Assembly: GCF_013141915.1 (NCBI RefSeq)
Contig: NZ_SROX01000003.1
Coordinates: forward strand, 310,001 to 374,000
Direction: 5' to 3'
DNA length: 64,000 nucleotides
Source of the DNA: Cupriavidus necator
GTDB taxonomy: Bacteria; Pseudomonadota; Gammaproteobacteria; Burkholderiales; Burkholderiaceae
Part shown: positions 19,140-27,477 of the stretch, in pieces
How the letters are laid out: the number at the start of each line of letters is the position of its first letter
Numbering within the stretch: position 1 is the stretch's first letter
Made by a program: the position numbers and the translations under genes
Notes under the pieces: generated by a model
The model's input: only the letters and a program-made list of their open reading frames with translations
Database searches by the model: none
Told to the model about the DNA's origin: nothing

Positions 19140-20801
19140 TTGACTCAGAAACTCGTGCCCGTGTATGAGGCATTGGCTCAGGACATCAAGACGATGGGCG
19201 TGGAGGTCGCGTTCGGCTTGATTAGCGACGATACGGCACTCTTCGTCGCAACCCTGGACTCCATAGGCATTCAGTTCCATGGCAGCCGACATGAGAACAC
19301 CGCGATCGCCATGGCCGACGGTTATGCGGCTGCCACCGGCAAGCTGGGCGTCGCGGTGCTGGGACGGGGCCCCGCCGCCGCGAACTCCATGCACGCGGCC
19401 ACCTATGCGCAACGCAGCCGTTCGGGGGTGTTGATGATCTTCGGTGACGCGGCGCTTCGGCCGCCCGCTCACAGCTGTGGCCCCGACCTGAAGGCCTTCG
19501 ACGCCGTGGGCGCGCTGCGTTCAGCCGGACTCGAGCCCTTCGTCGCGAGGGACGCCCATAGCGCCCGCCAGGTGCTCGCGCAGGCGGTCAGTGCCGCCCA
19601 TGCCGGCGCGGCGGCACTGCTGCTGCCAACCGACGTACAGCGGGCCAGCGTCGACCTCTCGGCCACCACCCCGACGCTCGCGCCGCCCCCGACCATAATC
19701 AGGCGTCCTCCGCGCAAGACGGCGCTCGCGGCCGCGTCCACACTGCTGGCCGCGAGCAAGCGCCCCCTGATCATCGCTGGCTGGGGGGCCTACGAGGCCG
19801 GAGCGCGAGAAGACCTGATCGCCCTGGCCGAACACCTGGGGGCGGCACTCAGCACGACGCTCAAGGCCAAGGATCTATTCCAAGGCCACCCGATGGACTG
19901 CGGGCTGGTGGGCTCCTATTCCCATGCCGGCGGACGCCGGCTGATCGAGCAGGCGGACTGCATTCTTGCGTTCGGCGCCGGTCTGAACGGCCGGACCACC
20001 TCCATGGGAACGGCTATACCGACCGAGGTGCCCGTGATTCACGTCGACAGCACCCGCGCCAACATCGGACGCTGGCTGGATGCCGACGTGGCCATGGTGG
20101 CCGATGCAAAGCTCGCGGCCCAGGCGCTGCTTGAGTCGGTTCCCGCTCGCCGCCCGGAGATCAAGGAATTCCACGGCGAGTCCTACCGGAGCTGGCTCGA
20201 CAGCTTCACGCTGGACAAGGACTTCACGCCGCAGCACACCCCCCGAACCGTCGATGCACGCGCGGCCGCGCTCGCGCTGGACAACATCCTGCCGCGCAAC
20301 CGTAACGTCGTGTACGACGCCGGCAATTTCCTGCAGGCGTTGCCCTACTTGAGCGTTCCCGATCCACGCAGCATCCGCCAGGCCACAGACTTCGCCTCGA
20401 TCGGCCTGGGCATCGGCGCGGCACTGGGTTACGCGCGCGGCGAACCCGATGCCACCACTGTACTAGTGATCGGTGACGGTGGCCTGCTGATGACGCTCGG
20501 TGAGCTGGAGACCGTGGTTCGGGAAGATATTCCGCTCGTCGTGATCCTGATGAACGACTGTGCCTATGGCGCGGAAGTCCACTTCCTCAAGCTGCAGAAC
20601 ATGCCGACCGCAAAGACGGTTTTCCTGGATATCGACTTTGCGCCGATTGCCGAGGCCTTGGGCTTCCAGACGGCCACCATTCGCAGCATGCAGGACCTGG
20701 AACAGGCAGCGCCGATGCTCAGGAACCCCGAGGGGCCTGTGCTCCTCGACGTCAAGATCAACGGGGCGATTCCCGTGGGTTGGCTCTTCGATGACAAATA
20801 G
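19140..20801 (+). CDS. Thiamine diphosphate-dependent decarboxylase/synthase-family enzyme
   Basis: ThDP enzyme of 553 residues in the acetolactate synthase/benzoylformate decarboxylase superfamily. The N-terminal pyrimidine domain holds the activating Glu in SRHENTAIAMADGYA. A central domain follows (PLIIAGWGAYEAGAREDL), then the C-terminal diphosphate site GDGGLLMTLGELETV...NDCAYGAE. The start is taken as TTG 19140, 7 bases after GGAGGT; GTG 19113 is in frame upstream but lacks a ribosome site. With the aminotransferase and amino acid-binding protein upstream it could decarboxylate the resulting 2-oxo acid, but carboligase or lyase activity is equally possible. Confidence 0.82.
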   Translation: MTQKLVPVYEALAQDIKTMGVEVAFGLISDDTALFVATLDSIGIQFHGSRHENTAIAMADGYAAATGKLGVAVLGRGPAAANSMHAATYAQRSRSGVLMIFGDAALRPPAHSCGPDLKAFDAVGALRSAGLEPFVARDAHSARQVLAQAVSAAHAGAAALLLPTDVQRASVDLSATTPTLAPPPTIIRRPPRKTALAAASTLLAASKRPLIIAGWGAYEAGAREDLIALAEHLGAALSTTLKAKDLFQGHPMDCGLVGSYSHAGGRRLIEQADCILAFGAGLNGRTTSMGTAIPTEVPVIHVDSTRANIGRWLDADVAMVADAKLAAQALLESVPARRPEIKEFHGESYRSWLDSFTLDKDFTPQHTPRTVDARAAALALDNILPRNRNVVYDAGNFLQALPYLSVPDPRSIRQATDFASIGLGIGAALGYARGEPDATTVLVIGDGGLLMTLGELETVVREDIPLVVILMNDCAYGAEVHFLKLQNMPTAKTVFLDIDFAPIAEALGFQTATIRSMQDLEQAAPMLRNPEGPVLLDVKINGAIPVGWLFDDK

Positions 20802-21063
20802 GTCGGCGCCACGCCGCCGGACCTTCTTCCTGTGGCGGCAGGTCTGCGCGTTCGTTTTCCGCGTCGGGCGGGCTGCAGCCTCCGACGGTGCCCCTGCGCG
20901 CCGGGAACCCATCGGCCGCCGGCAAGTGGGCGGCGCATCACAAAGAAGCTCAGATGTAGATACTAGCTGAGCAGAGCGATTCACTGAGCGATACAGCCTT
21001 TTCCGGCCGTCAGGCGATGCAACTGCGATGTAGTGCCGAGCATCTTCATGCTCGAGTTAGTCA

Positions 21064-21519
21064 ACGGAACATAGCAACCGCTTGCCAGGAGTAGACCGTC
21101 ACGCCCTTGACGACGGACTCTTCCATGGTCGGCACGTCGGGCAGGATAGGCGAGCGCGCAGCTTGCCTGCCTTGATGTGCGGGACCGCTGTATTGAGATT
21201 CATGAAGGTGGCGTCGACCTGTCCGCCAGGCAGGTCGTTCTTCGCCGGGGCGCCGCCCATGTACGTATGTGGATCCCGGTTGTGCCGGTTTTCTGCCAGA
21301 ACAGATCCTTTCTGCCAGAACAGATCCGCGGTGAGATGGTCGCTTGTCCCGTTTCCGGCAGATGCGGACGTCTTCGTCTCAGGGATTGGCCTTCTCGTAG
21401 GAAACGATGTTGTCCTGAATGGTCTTGAAGCGGGAGTTTGCTGGCACCGAAAGGACGTTGGGCGCCTGCACGGCAACGGTGAGGTAGGCGAAGTCCTTGA
21501 AAGGATCGTACGGCGCACT
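21064..21519 (-). pseudogene. tctC: Bug/TctC tripartite tricarboxylate-binding protein remnant
   Basis: The minus strand encodes the middle of a Bug-family periplasmic binding protein in at least three frames. First comes PYDPFKDFAYLTVAVQAPNV, then SAGNGTSDHLTADLF and GGQVDATFMNLNTAVPHIKAGKLRA, then LPDVPTMEESVVKGVTVYSWQ. Frameshifts separate these blocks, and both the signal peptide end and the C-terminus are missing. The upstream edge stops exactly where a remnant of a different gene begins on the other strand (about 21512-21519). It is certainly non-functional. Confidence 0.85.
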
Positions 21520-21802
21520 CGTCGGTTGCGACGCCGGCTTTCTGAATGCGGCGCGCCTCAAGGGCAGTCACGCCGCCATCAAGAGCGGCATGCTGTGCGC
21601 CGAGGCGGCTTCCGACGCGATCGCCGCCGGCTGCCAGTACGATGAACTCACAGGCTTCTCAGAGAGCTTCGAGGGAACCTGGCTGCACGGATCTATCAAA
21701 ATTTCAAGAACTGCTTCAAGGAGAGTTCGCTGCTGTGCGCTTGCAGAAGGTTTGCATGCCGGACTTGTAGCCGATGGCCTGCCTTGGGACTGTCTTCGGT
21801 AA
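21512..21802 (+). pseudogene. etfD: 3' remnant of electron-transfer flavoprotein:ubiquinone oxidoreductase
   Basis: The frame beginning GALVGCDAGFLNAARLKGSH and continuing AAIKSGMLCAEAASDA matches the conserved C-terminal third of ETF-QO. A degraded tail (GLHAGLVADGLPW, echoing GLYTGTLM...VPWT) follows after a frameshift. Only about 290 bases of a gene of more than 1.6 kb remain. Intact ETF-QO passes electrons from acyl-CoA dehydrogenases to quinone, so the ancestral copy probably belonged with the fatty/alicyclic acid genes here. Confidence 0.8.
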
Positions 21803-21890
21803 ATACATGTTCGCAGGCACGAGTGTACTCAGCGGGGGGCGAATACACCTCCAAGGGCATATTTATGGCTAAAACGGACGTAATTGGACC

Positions 21891-21906
21891 TGGCACCGAA
21901 GTTGCA
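21891..21906 (+). promoter_or_regulatory. Sigma-54 (-24/-12) promoter of the first ABC operon
   Basis: TGGCAC-CGAAG-TTGCA is an exact match to the TGGCAC-N5-TTGCW consensus with the required GG/GC spacing. Transcription should start near 21917, about 65 bases before the binding-protein start codon. The same motif with the same spacer length precedes the catabolic operon at 39.4 kb, next to a sigma-54 activator gene. Confidence 0.82.
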
Positions 21907-21980
21907 GATAGCGGGTATGGACGGTGAATGTGTTCGAGGAAAACGCTGTCCGTCATGATAACGAACGATTGGAGACATCC

Positions 21981-23180
21981 ATGAATGCACCCGCACTGCG
22001 CTTCGGCGCACTCGCCGCACTGACGGCGATTTGCCAGTTGGCTTCCGCCGCGGAGCCATTCCGCATCGGCGCCTTGGTAGATATGTCCGGGGTCTATTCC
22101 GGCATCGGCGGTCCTGGCGGTATCGCAGCCGTCAAGATGGCGGTTCAGGACTTCGGCGGTAAGGTTCTGGACCGGCCCATCGAGGTGTTGGGTGCCGACT
22201 ACCAGAACAAGGTCGATATTGCTTCCACCCGTGCCCGGGAGTGGTATGACCGGAACAACGTCGAAATGATCATCGAGTCCACCGACTCGGCCTCGGCGCT
22301 GGCGCTGCAGAAACTTGGCGAGAGCAAAAAGAAGATCACGATCTTCGCGGGTTCCGCCACTACGGAACTGACGGGCAAGCAGTGCTCGCCTTACGGTATT
22401 CACTACGTGTACAACACCTACGCGCTGGCAAACGGCACGGCACGCGCAATCCTGGAAGAAGGCAAGAAGGACTGGTTCTTCATCACCGCCGACTATGCAT
22501 TCGGCCATTCGCTCGAGTCGAATGCCATCAATGTGGTGGAGCAGCTGGGCGGGAAGGTTGCCGGCAAGGTCCGCCATCCGCTTGCGGCATCGGACTTCGC
22601 ATCGTTCCTGCTGCAGGCACAGGCGTCAAATGCGCAGGTGATTGCATTGGCCAACGCGGGACGCGATACACAGAATGCGGTTCGCCAGGCTTCGGAGTTC
22701 GGACTCGGGACTGGCAAGCAGGTGGTGGCGCCGCTGCTGATTTTCGATAGCGACCTGAAAGGCATGGGCCTGAAGGCGGCGCAGGGACTGCAGTTCACCA
22801 CGGCATTCTACTGGGACTACAACGACGAGACCCGCGCTTTTGGCAAGAAGTTCTTCGCACAGACCAAGATGATGCCGACCATGGTTCAGGCCGGTATGTA
22901 CTCCGCGGTGACGCACTACCTGAAGGCGGTACAGGCGGCAGGTAGCGCGGACCCCGACAAGGTCATGGCGAAGATGCGCGCGACGCCGGTCAATGACTTC
23001 TTTGCCAAGGACGGCCGCATTCTGGCAAACGGGCTGATGGCGCATGACATGTACCTGGCTGAAGCCAAGAAGCCGTCTGAGTCCAAGGGCGAATGGGACC
23101 TGCTGAAGATCCGCAAGATCATCCCCAAGGACAAGGCCTTCGAGCCACTGGAAAAGAGCGCCTGTCCGCTCAAGGGCTGA
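21981..23180 (+). CDS. ABC transporter substrate-binding protein (HAAT family)
   Basis: Periplasmic type I binding protein of 399 residues. Its signal peptide (MNAPALRFGALAALTAICQL, with cleavage after SAA) is followed by the mature start EPFRIGALVDMSGVYSGIGG. Internal segments such as STDSASALALQKLGESKK and TADYAFGHSLESNA are typical of HAAT binding proteins for amides, aromatic and alicyclic acids rather than classical LivK. ATG 21981 follows TTGGAGACATCC and is preferred to ATG 21924. It is the first gene of a five-gene importer operon with an exact sigma-54 promoter. Co-regulation with the catabolic operon suggests its ligand is that pathway's substrate; this is inferred. Confidence 0.88.
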   Translation: MNAPALRFGALAALTAICQLASAAEPFRIGALVDMSGVYSGIGGPGGIAAVKMAVQDFGGKVLDRPIEVLGADYQNKVDIASTRAREWYDRNNVEMIIESTDSASALALQKLGESKKKITIFAGSATTELTGKQCSPYGIHYVYNTYALANGTARAILEEGKKDWFFITADYAFGHSLESNAINVVEQLGGKVAGKVRHPLAASDFASFLLQAQASNAQVIALANAGRDTQNAVRQASEFGLGTGKQVVAPLLIFDSDLKGMGLKAAQGLQFTTAFYWDYNDETRAFGKKFFAQTKMMPTMVQAGMYSAVTHYLKAVQAAGSADPDKVMAKMRATPVNDFFAKDGRILANGLMAHDMYLAEAKKPSESKGEWDLLKIRKIIPKDKAFEPLEKSACPLKG

Positions 23181-23198
23181 CGCACTAGGGAACTTGAG

Positions 23199-23218
23199 GT
23201 GGCCAGGCAGCTGGCCAC
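23199..23218 (+). other. Small hairpin between binding-protein and ATPase genes
   Basis: GTGGCCAG-GCAG-CTGGCCAC is a perfect 8-bp stem with a tetraloop, 19 bases after the stop codon. Such structures often stabilise the abundant upstream binding-protein mRNA. Confidence 0.55.
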
Positions 23219-23237
23219 GCTTCTACGCACTCTCCGG

Positions 23238-23290
23238 GCGTCTTTCCACGGCCGCTGCGTCGCCCCGGCCGCGCGGAAGACGCTTCCTTT
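23238..23290 (+). terminator. Terminator-like attenuator between binding-protein and ATPase genes
   Basis: GCGTCTTTCC (23238-23247) pairs with GGAAGACGC (23275-23283) with one bulge, and an inner CGGCC/GGCCG pairing extends the structure. TTCCTTTTTCT follows. This looks like an intrinsic terminator that would lower expression of the downstream transporter genes relative to the binding protein. Confidence 0.6.
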
Positions 23291-23316
23291 TTCTCCAGAT
23301 TGGCTTTGCTCCTGTT

Positions 23317-24087
23317 ATGCCGGATTTCATTCTGCAGACGCAGCGGTTGTCCAAGTCATTCAGAGGCTTTACTGCCGTCAGTGAAGTCGACCTGAATGTA
23401 CGCCGCGGCTCGATCCACGCCTTGATCGGGCCGAACGGCGCGGGCAAGACCACCTGCTTCAACCTGCTGACCAAGTTCCTGGAGCCGACCGCCGGCACCA
23501 TTCTGTTCAACGGCATCGACATCACGCGCGAAAAGCCAGCGCAGATTGCGCGGCGGGGCGTGATCCGCTCGTTTCAGATTTCCGCGGTGTTCCCGCACCT
23601 GACCGTACGCGAGAACGTACGCATCGGCCTGCAGCGTCAACTGGGTACTGCCTACCAGTTCTGGCGCAGCAAGCGTTCGCTCGACGTGCTAAATGCCCGC
23701 GCGATGGATTTGCTCGAACAAGTCGGGCTGACCGAGTTCGCCGAGACCATCACTGTCAACCTGCCTTACGGCCGCAAGCGTGCGCTCGAGATCGCGACCA
23801 CCCTCGCGATGGAGCCGGAACTGATGCTGCTCGATGAGCCGACGCAGGGCATGGGCCATGAGGACGTGGATCGCGTGACCCAGCTGATCAAGCAGGTTTC
23901 TGCCGGCCGCACGATCCTGATGGTCGAGCACAACATGAATGTCGTGTCGTCGATTGCCGACAAGATCACCGTACTGCAACGCGGTGCGATTCTGGCCGAG
24001 GGCCCTTACGCCGAAGTCTCGAAGGATTCGCGCGTCATGGAAGCCTACATGGGTACGGCCGACGCCGAGCTGCAAGGCGCGCATTGA
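23317..24087 (+). CDS. livG: HAAT ABC transporter ATP-binding protein (LivG type)
   Basis: ATPase of 256 residues. Walker A is GPNGAGKTT. The family-specific insert is present (SFQISAVFPHLTVRENVRIG). The degenerate signature NLPYGRKRALEIATTL replaces LSGGQ, as is usual in LivG. Walker B is MLLDEPTQGM, and VEHNMN carries the switch His. ATG 23317 gives the normal N-terminus (FILQTQRLSKSFRG); no strong ribosome site is visible. It energises the permease encoded downstream. Confidence 0.9.
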   Translation: MPDFILQTQRLSKSFRGFTAVSEVDLNVRRGSIHALIGPNGAGKTTCFNLLTKFLEPTAGTILFNGIDITREKPAQIARRGVIRSFQISAVFPHLTVRENVRIGLQRQLGTAYQFWRSKRSLDVLNARAMDLLEQVGLTEFAETITVNLPYGRKRALEIATTLAMEPELMLLDEPTQGMGHEDVDRVTQLIKQVSAGRTILMVEHNMNVVSSIADKITVLQRGAILAEGPYAEVSKDSRVMEAYMGTADAELQGAH

Positions 24088-24100
24088 GGGGGAAAAAGTA

Positions 24101-24826
24101 ATGGCAAACGACAACACCCCGGCCCTCGAGATCAGGGACCTGCATGCCTGGTACGGCGAGTCGCACATCCTGCATGGTGTGGACCTGACCGTCAATCGTG
24201 GCGAAGTGGTCACGCTGCTTGGGCGCAATGGTGCCGGGCGCACGACAACGCTGCGCGCGATCATGGGACTCACCGGTACGCGCAAGGGATCGATCAAGGT
24301 CAACGGCCACGAAACCATCGGCCTGCCGACACACAAGATCGCGCACTACGGCATTGGCTACTGTCCCGAAGAGCGGGCGATCTTCTCAAGCCTGTCCTGC
24401 GAAGAGAACCTGCTGCTGCCGCCGGAACTCAAGAGCGCCAATGCGGGAAAAGGCATGAGCAAGGCCGAGATCTACGACATGTTCCCGAACCTGATGGAGC
24501 GCAAGCAGAGCCAGGGCACGCGCCTCTCCGGCGGTGAACAGCAGATGCTTGCCGTGGGCCGGATCTTGCGTACCGGGGCGAACCTGCTCCTGCTTGACGA
24601 GATCTCGGAAGGGCTGGCGCCTGTGATTGTGCAGGCCCTGGCGCGCATGATCTTGATGCTCAAGAAGAAGGGCTACACGGTGGTAATGGTGGAGCAGAAT
24701 TTCCGATTCGCCGCGCCGCTGGCCGACCGCTTCTACCTGATGGAGCACGGCGCGATCGTCGAGCGCTTTGCCGCCGACGAGCTGCAGGACAAGATGCCGG
24801 TGCTCAATGAGCTGCTCGGCGTGTAA
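24101..24826 (+). CDS. livF: HAAT ABC transporter ATP-binding protein (LivF type) with Arg in Walker A
   Basis: ATPase of 241 residues with the LivF hallmark LHAWYGESHILHGV, the ABC signature LSGGEQQM and Walker B LLLLDEISEGL. The Walker A loop reads GRNGAGRTTT: the Lys that normally binds the ATP phosphates is Arg. The rest of the protein is well conserved, so this looks like a stable variant rather than decay, and I believe a similar Arg occurs in some relatives. The start follows GAGGGGGAAAA, 13 bases after livG. It pairs with the LivG protein. Confidence 0.9.
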   Translation: MANDNTPALEIRDLHAWYGESHILHGVDLTVNRGEVVTLLGRNGAGRTTTLRAIMGLTGTRKGSIKVNGHETIGLPTHKIAHYGIGYCPEERAIFSSLSCEENLLLPPELKSANAGKGMSKAEIYDMFPNLMERKQSQGTRLSGGEQQMLAVGRILRTGANLLLLDEISEGLAPVIVQALARMILMLKKKGYTVVMVEQNFRFAAPLADRFYLMEHGAIVERFAADELQDKMPVLNELLGV

Positions 24827-24840
24827 CGAGGGGAAGTGCA

Positions 24841-25728
24841 ATGAACCTTGATTTTGGAATTCCCCTGCCGGCTTTGATGTCGCAGTTGCTGCTCGGCCTG
24901 GCGAATGGCGCGTTCTACGCAATGCTAAGCTTGGGGTTGGCGGTGATCTTTGGATTGCTCAACGTGATCAACTTCGCGCACGGTGCGCTGTTCATGCTGG
25001 GCGCTCTGCTGGCGTGGGCCGGCATGGAGTACGTCGGGCTGAGCTACTGGGCAATGCTGCTGCTGTCGCCCCTGGTCATCGGCTTGTTGGGCGTGCTGAT
25101 CGAAAAGACGATGCTGCGCTGGATCTACAAGCTAGACCATATTTACGGTCTGCTGCTCACGCTGGGTATTACGCTGGTGATCGAAGGCGTGTTCCGGTCA
25201 ATCTACGGCGTCTCGGGCCAGCCTTACTCCGCGCCCGAGCTGCTGCAGGGCGCTACCGACGTTGGCTTTATGCACCTGCCGAACTATCGCGCCTGGGTCG
25301 TGGTGGCTTCCATCACGGTCTGCCTGGGCACGTGGTTCGTGATCGAGAAGACCAAGCTGGGCGCCTACCTGCGTGCGGGCACCGAGAACCCCAAGGTCGT
25401 CGAGGCGTTCGGCGTCAATGTGCCGCTGATGGTCACCCTGACCTACGGCTTCGGCGTGGCACTGGCTGCGTTCGCCGGGGTGCTGGCCGCGCCGGTGATC
25501 CAGGTGTCGCCGCTGATGGGACAGAACCTGATCATCGTGGTGTTTGCAGTTGTAGTGATCGGTGGAATGGGCTCGATCCTCGGCGCCATCGTCACCGGTC
25601 TGGGCCTGGGCGTGATCGAGGGGCTGACCAAGGTGGTCTACCCGGAAGCGTCGTCAACGGTGGTCTTTGTTGTAATGGTGATTGTCCTGCTGCTTCGTCC
25701 GGCGGGGCTGTTTGGCAAGGAAAAGTGA
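24841..25728 (+). CDS. livH: HAAT ABC transporter permease (LivH type)
   Basis: Membrane permease of 295 residues with about eight hydrophobic segments. LivH landmarks are GLANGAFYAMLSLGLAVIFG, NVINFAHGALFMLGA and the cytoplasmic coupling region LRAGTENPKVVEAFGVN. The end GLFGKEK is also typical. An AGGGGAAG ribosome site precedes the start, 14 bases after livF. The stop overlaps the livM start as TGATG. Confidence 0.9.
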   Translation: MNLDFGIPLPALMSQLLLGLANGAFYAMLSLGLAVIFGLLNVINFAHGALFMLGALLAWAGMEYVGLSYWAMLLLSPLVIGLLGVLIEKTMLRWIYKLDHIYGLLLTLGITLVIEGVFRSIYGVSGQPYSAPELLQGATDVGFMHLPNYRAWVVVASITVCLGTWFVIEKTKLGAYLRAGTENPKVVEAFGVNVPLMVTLTYGFGVALAAFAGVLAAPVIQVSPLMGQNLIIVVFAVVVIGGMGSILGAIVTGLGLGVIEGLTKVVYPEASSTVVFVVMVIVLLLRPAGLFGKEK

Positions 25729-26762
25729 TGACCGAATTCTCTCTCCCTTCAACGGTGACCTCGGCGGCCGGTGGGGACGCGTTGGTGCGAAGCCGGGCGC
25801 CGGCATACATCTCCATCGTGCTGGTTGCACTGCTGTTGCTGGCGCCCCATCTTGGCTTCTATCCGGTCTTCGTGATGAAGATCCTGTGCTTTGCGCTGTT
25901 TGCCGCGGCATTCAACCTGCTGCTCGGCTACACCGGCTTGCTGTCGTTCGGCCATGCCGCCTTGTTCGGCGGCGCGGGCTACATAGCCGGGTATGCGATC
26001 AAGAACTGGCATGTCACGACGGAGGTCAGCCTGCTGATCGGCGTGGCAACCGCCGTAGCGATTGGATTTCTGATGGGCGTGCTGGCAATCCGCCGCCAGG
26101 GCATCTACTTCGCCATGATCACGCTCGCGCTGGCACAGATGTTCTTTTTCATTTGCCTGCAGACACCGCAAACGGGCGGCGAGGACGGCTTGCAAGGCGT
26201 TCCGCGCGGCGCGTTGTTCGGGGTGATCGACCTGTCATCGGATGTCAGCTTCTACTATGTCGTTGTCGCCGTCTTTGTCGCAGCGATGGTGCTGATTGCC
26301 CGCATAGTCAGTTCCCCGTTTGGCCAGCTCCTCCAGGCGGTCAAGGAGAACGAGAGTCGCGCCATCTCGCTGGGCTACAGTACAGACCGCTTCAAGCTGA
26401 TGGCCTTCGTGCTGTCGGCCGCGCTGGCGGGACTGGCGGGAGCGATGAAAGCGCTGGTGCTTGGCTTTGCGACGCTGGCCGACGTCCATTGGACCATGTC
26501 GGGGGCAGTCATCCTGATGACGCTGGTGGGCGGGATGGGGACGTTGAGCGGGCCAGTCGCCGGTGCGCTCGTCATTGTGATCCTGGAGAACAAGCTGGGC
26601 GAGATAGGTGCCGGACTTGCCAATGTCACCGGGATCGACTGGTTCGCATCCCTTGGCGAGTCAGTGACGCTCGTGACCGGTGTCATTTTCATTCTGTGCG
26701 TTCTGTTGTTCCGGAAAGGACTGGTTGGGGCGGTCCTTGGCCGGCTTCCGTCCGGACGATGA
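25728..26762 (+). CDS. livM: HAAT ABC transporter permease (LivM type)
   Basis: Second permease, 344 residues, with about ten hydrophobic segments. LivM landmarks are AAFNLLLGYTGLLSFGHAALFGGAGYIAG, the central RRQGIYFAMITLALAQM and the coupling region AVKENESRAISLGY. The start is fixed by the one-base TGATG overlap with livH. It is the last gene of the importer operon and converges with the minus-strand AraC gene, 82 bases away. Confidence 0.9.
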   Translation: MTEFSLPSTVTSAAGGDALVRSRAPAYISIVLVALLLLAPHLGFYPVFVMKILCFALFAAAFNLLLGYTGLLSFGHAALFGGAGYIAGYAIKNWHVTTEVSLLIGVATAVAIGFLMGVLAIRRQGIYFAMITLALAQMFFFICLQTPQTGGEDGLQGVPRGALFGVIDLSSDVSFYYVVVAVFVAAMVLIARIVSSPFGQLLQAVKENESRAISLGYSTDRFKLMAFVLSAALAGLAGAMKALVLGFATLADVHWTMSGAVILMTLVGGMGTLSGPVAGALVIVILENKLGEIGAGLANVTGIDWFASLGESVTLVTGVIFILCVLLFRKGLVGAVLGRLPSGR

Positions 26763-26844
26763 TTGCTAGAAAGACGGCCGGCAGCACGCGGTCGGCCGGC
26801 TAAGTCATCGCTACGGGGCGCCGCGGGCAGGTTGTTCGCCCTTG

Positions 26845-27477
26845 CTAGCGGCCATTCAGCAGACGATGCAGCAGTGAAGCGTTCACCCCGAATCGATCGA
26901 AGATCGCATCTTCGAAGCGAGCGCGATCCGGGAAGCCATAGGATCCGACCCTTGCAGCTTCCCGGTCGGCGCCGGCGAGGTCAAACAGCGCGCGCATCAG
27001 GCGCTGCGTCGCCACCAGATCGACAAAGCTCTCGCCTTCACTCAACAAGGTTCGGGACAATTGACCCGCCTGATCGATGCGGAGCTCTCGCGACGCCGAT
27101 GCGAGCCGCCACGGCTTTTGCGGTGCCTGGAACACCGCCATAGCCAGGCTACTCGCAATTGGCTTGTGCGATCGCTCTTCTACCCGTATCCGCTGACCGG
27201 ACCACGGCAGCTGCCGGAACGCTACGCGGGCGCGCTCTGCCAGCACAAGGTGTGGCGACTCGAGCGGGCGGATCGCGTGCCATCCACCGTCGTGGGTTGC
27301 ACGCATCTGACCCGGCACGTTGAGCTCACAATCACCTTCGATGACCTCTGCAATCACGGGGAACGGGAAACGCAGCCCGCGCAGATGGACACGCGCATAC
27401 GCTGGCGATTGGAGAATGAGCGAAAGGGGAGCGACCTCTGGCTGCACTGCGGTCTTTGATGGTCGGGGGGCGATCAA
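26845..27477 (-). CDS. AraC-like transcriptional regulator, short form
   Basis: Protein of about 210 residues. Its last 90 residues fit the AraC DNA-binding domain: RLASASRELRIDQAGQLSRTL resembles the first helix-turn-helix, and ARVGSYGFPDRARFEDAIFDRFGVN the second. The N-terminal 120 residues look like a short, unrecognised sensing domain. The start is uncertain: TTG 27477 overlaps the upstream dehydrogenase stop as TTGA, GTG 27447 is next, and an ATG lies upstream inside that gene at 27528. It is the last gene of the long minus-strand operon, so it may tune the operon according to an intermediate. Confidence 0.68.
   Translation of the reverse strand: MIAPRPSKTAVQPEVAPLSLILQSPAYARVHLRGLRFPFPVIAEVIEGDCELNVPGQMRATHDGGWHAIRPLESPHLVLAERARVAFRQLPWSGQRIRVEERSHKPIASSLAMAVFQAPQKPWRLASASRELRIDQAGQLSRTLLSEGESFVDLVATQRLMRALFDLAGADREAARVGSYGFPDRARFEDAIFDRFGVNASLLHRLLNGR

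Larger units (their letters stand above)
20802..21980. other. Gene-debris region upstream of the ABC operon
   Basis: About 1.2 kb without an intact gene. It holds a GC-rich unassigned stretch (20802-21060), the tctC remnant, the etfD remnant, and then the regulatory region of the ABC operon with its sigma-54 promoter. Open frames here are broken and switch strand, as expected for decayed or rearranged DNA. Confidence 0.75.
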
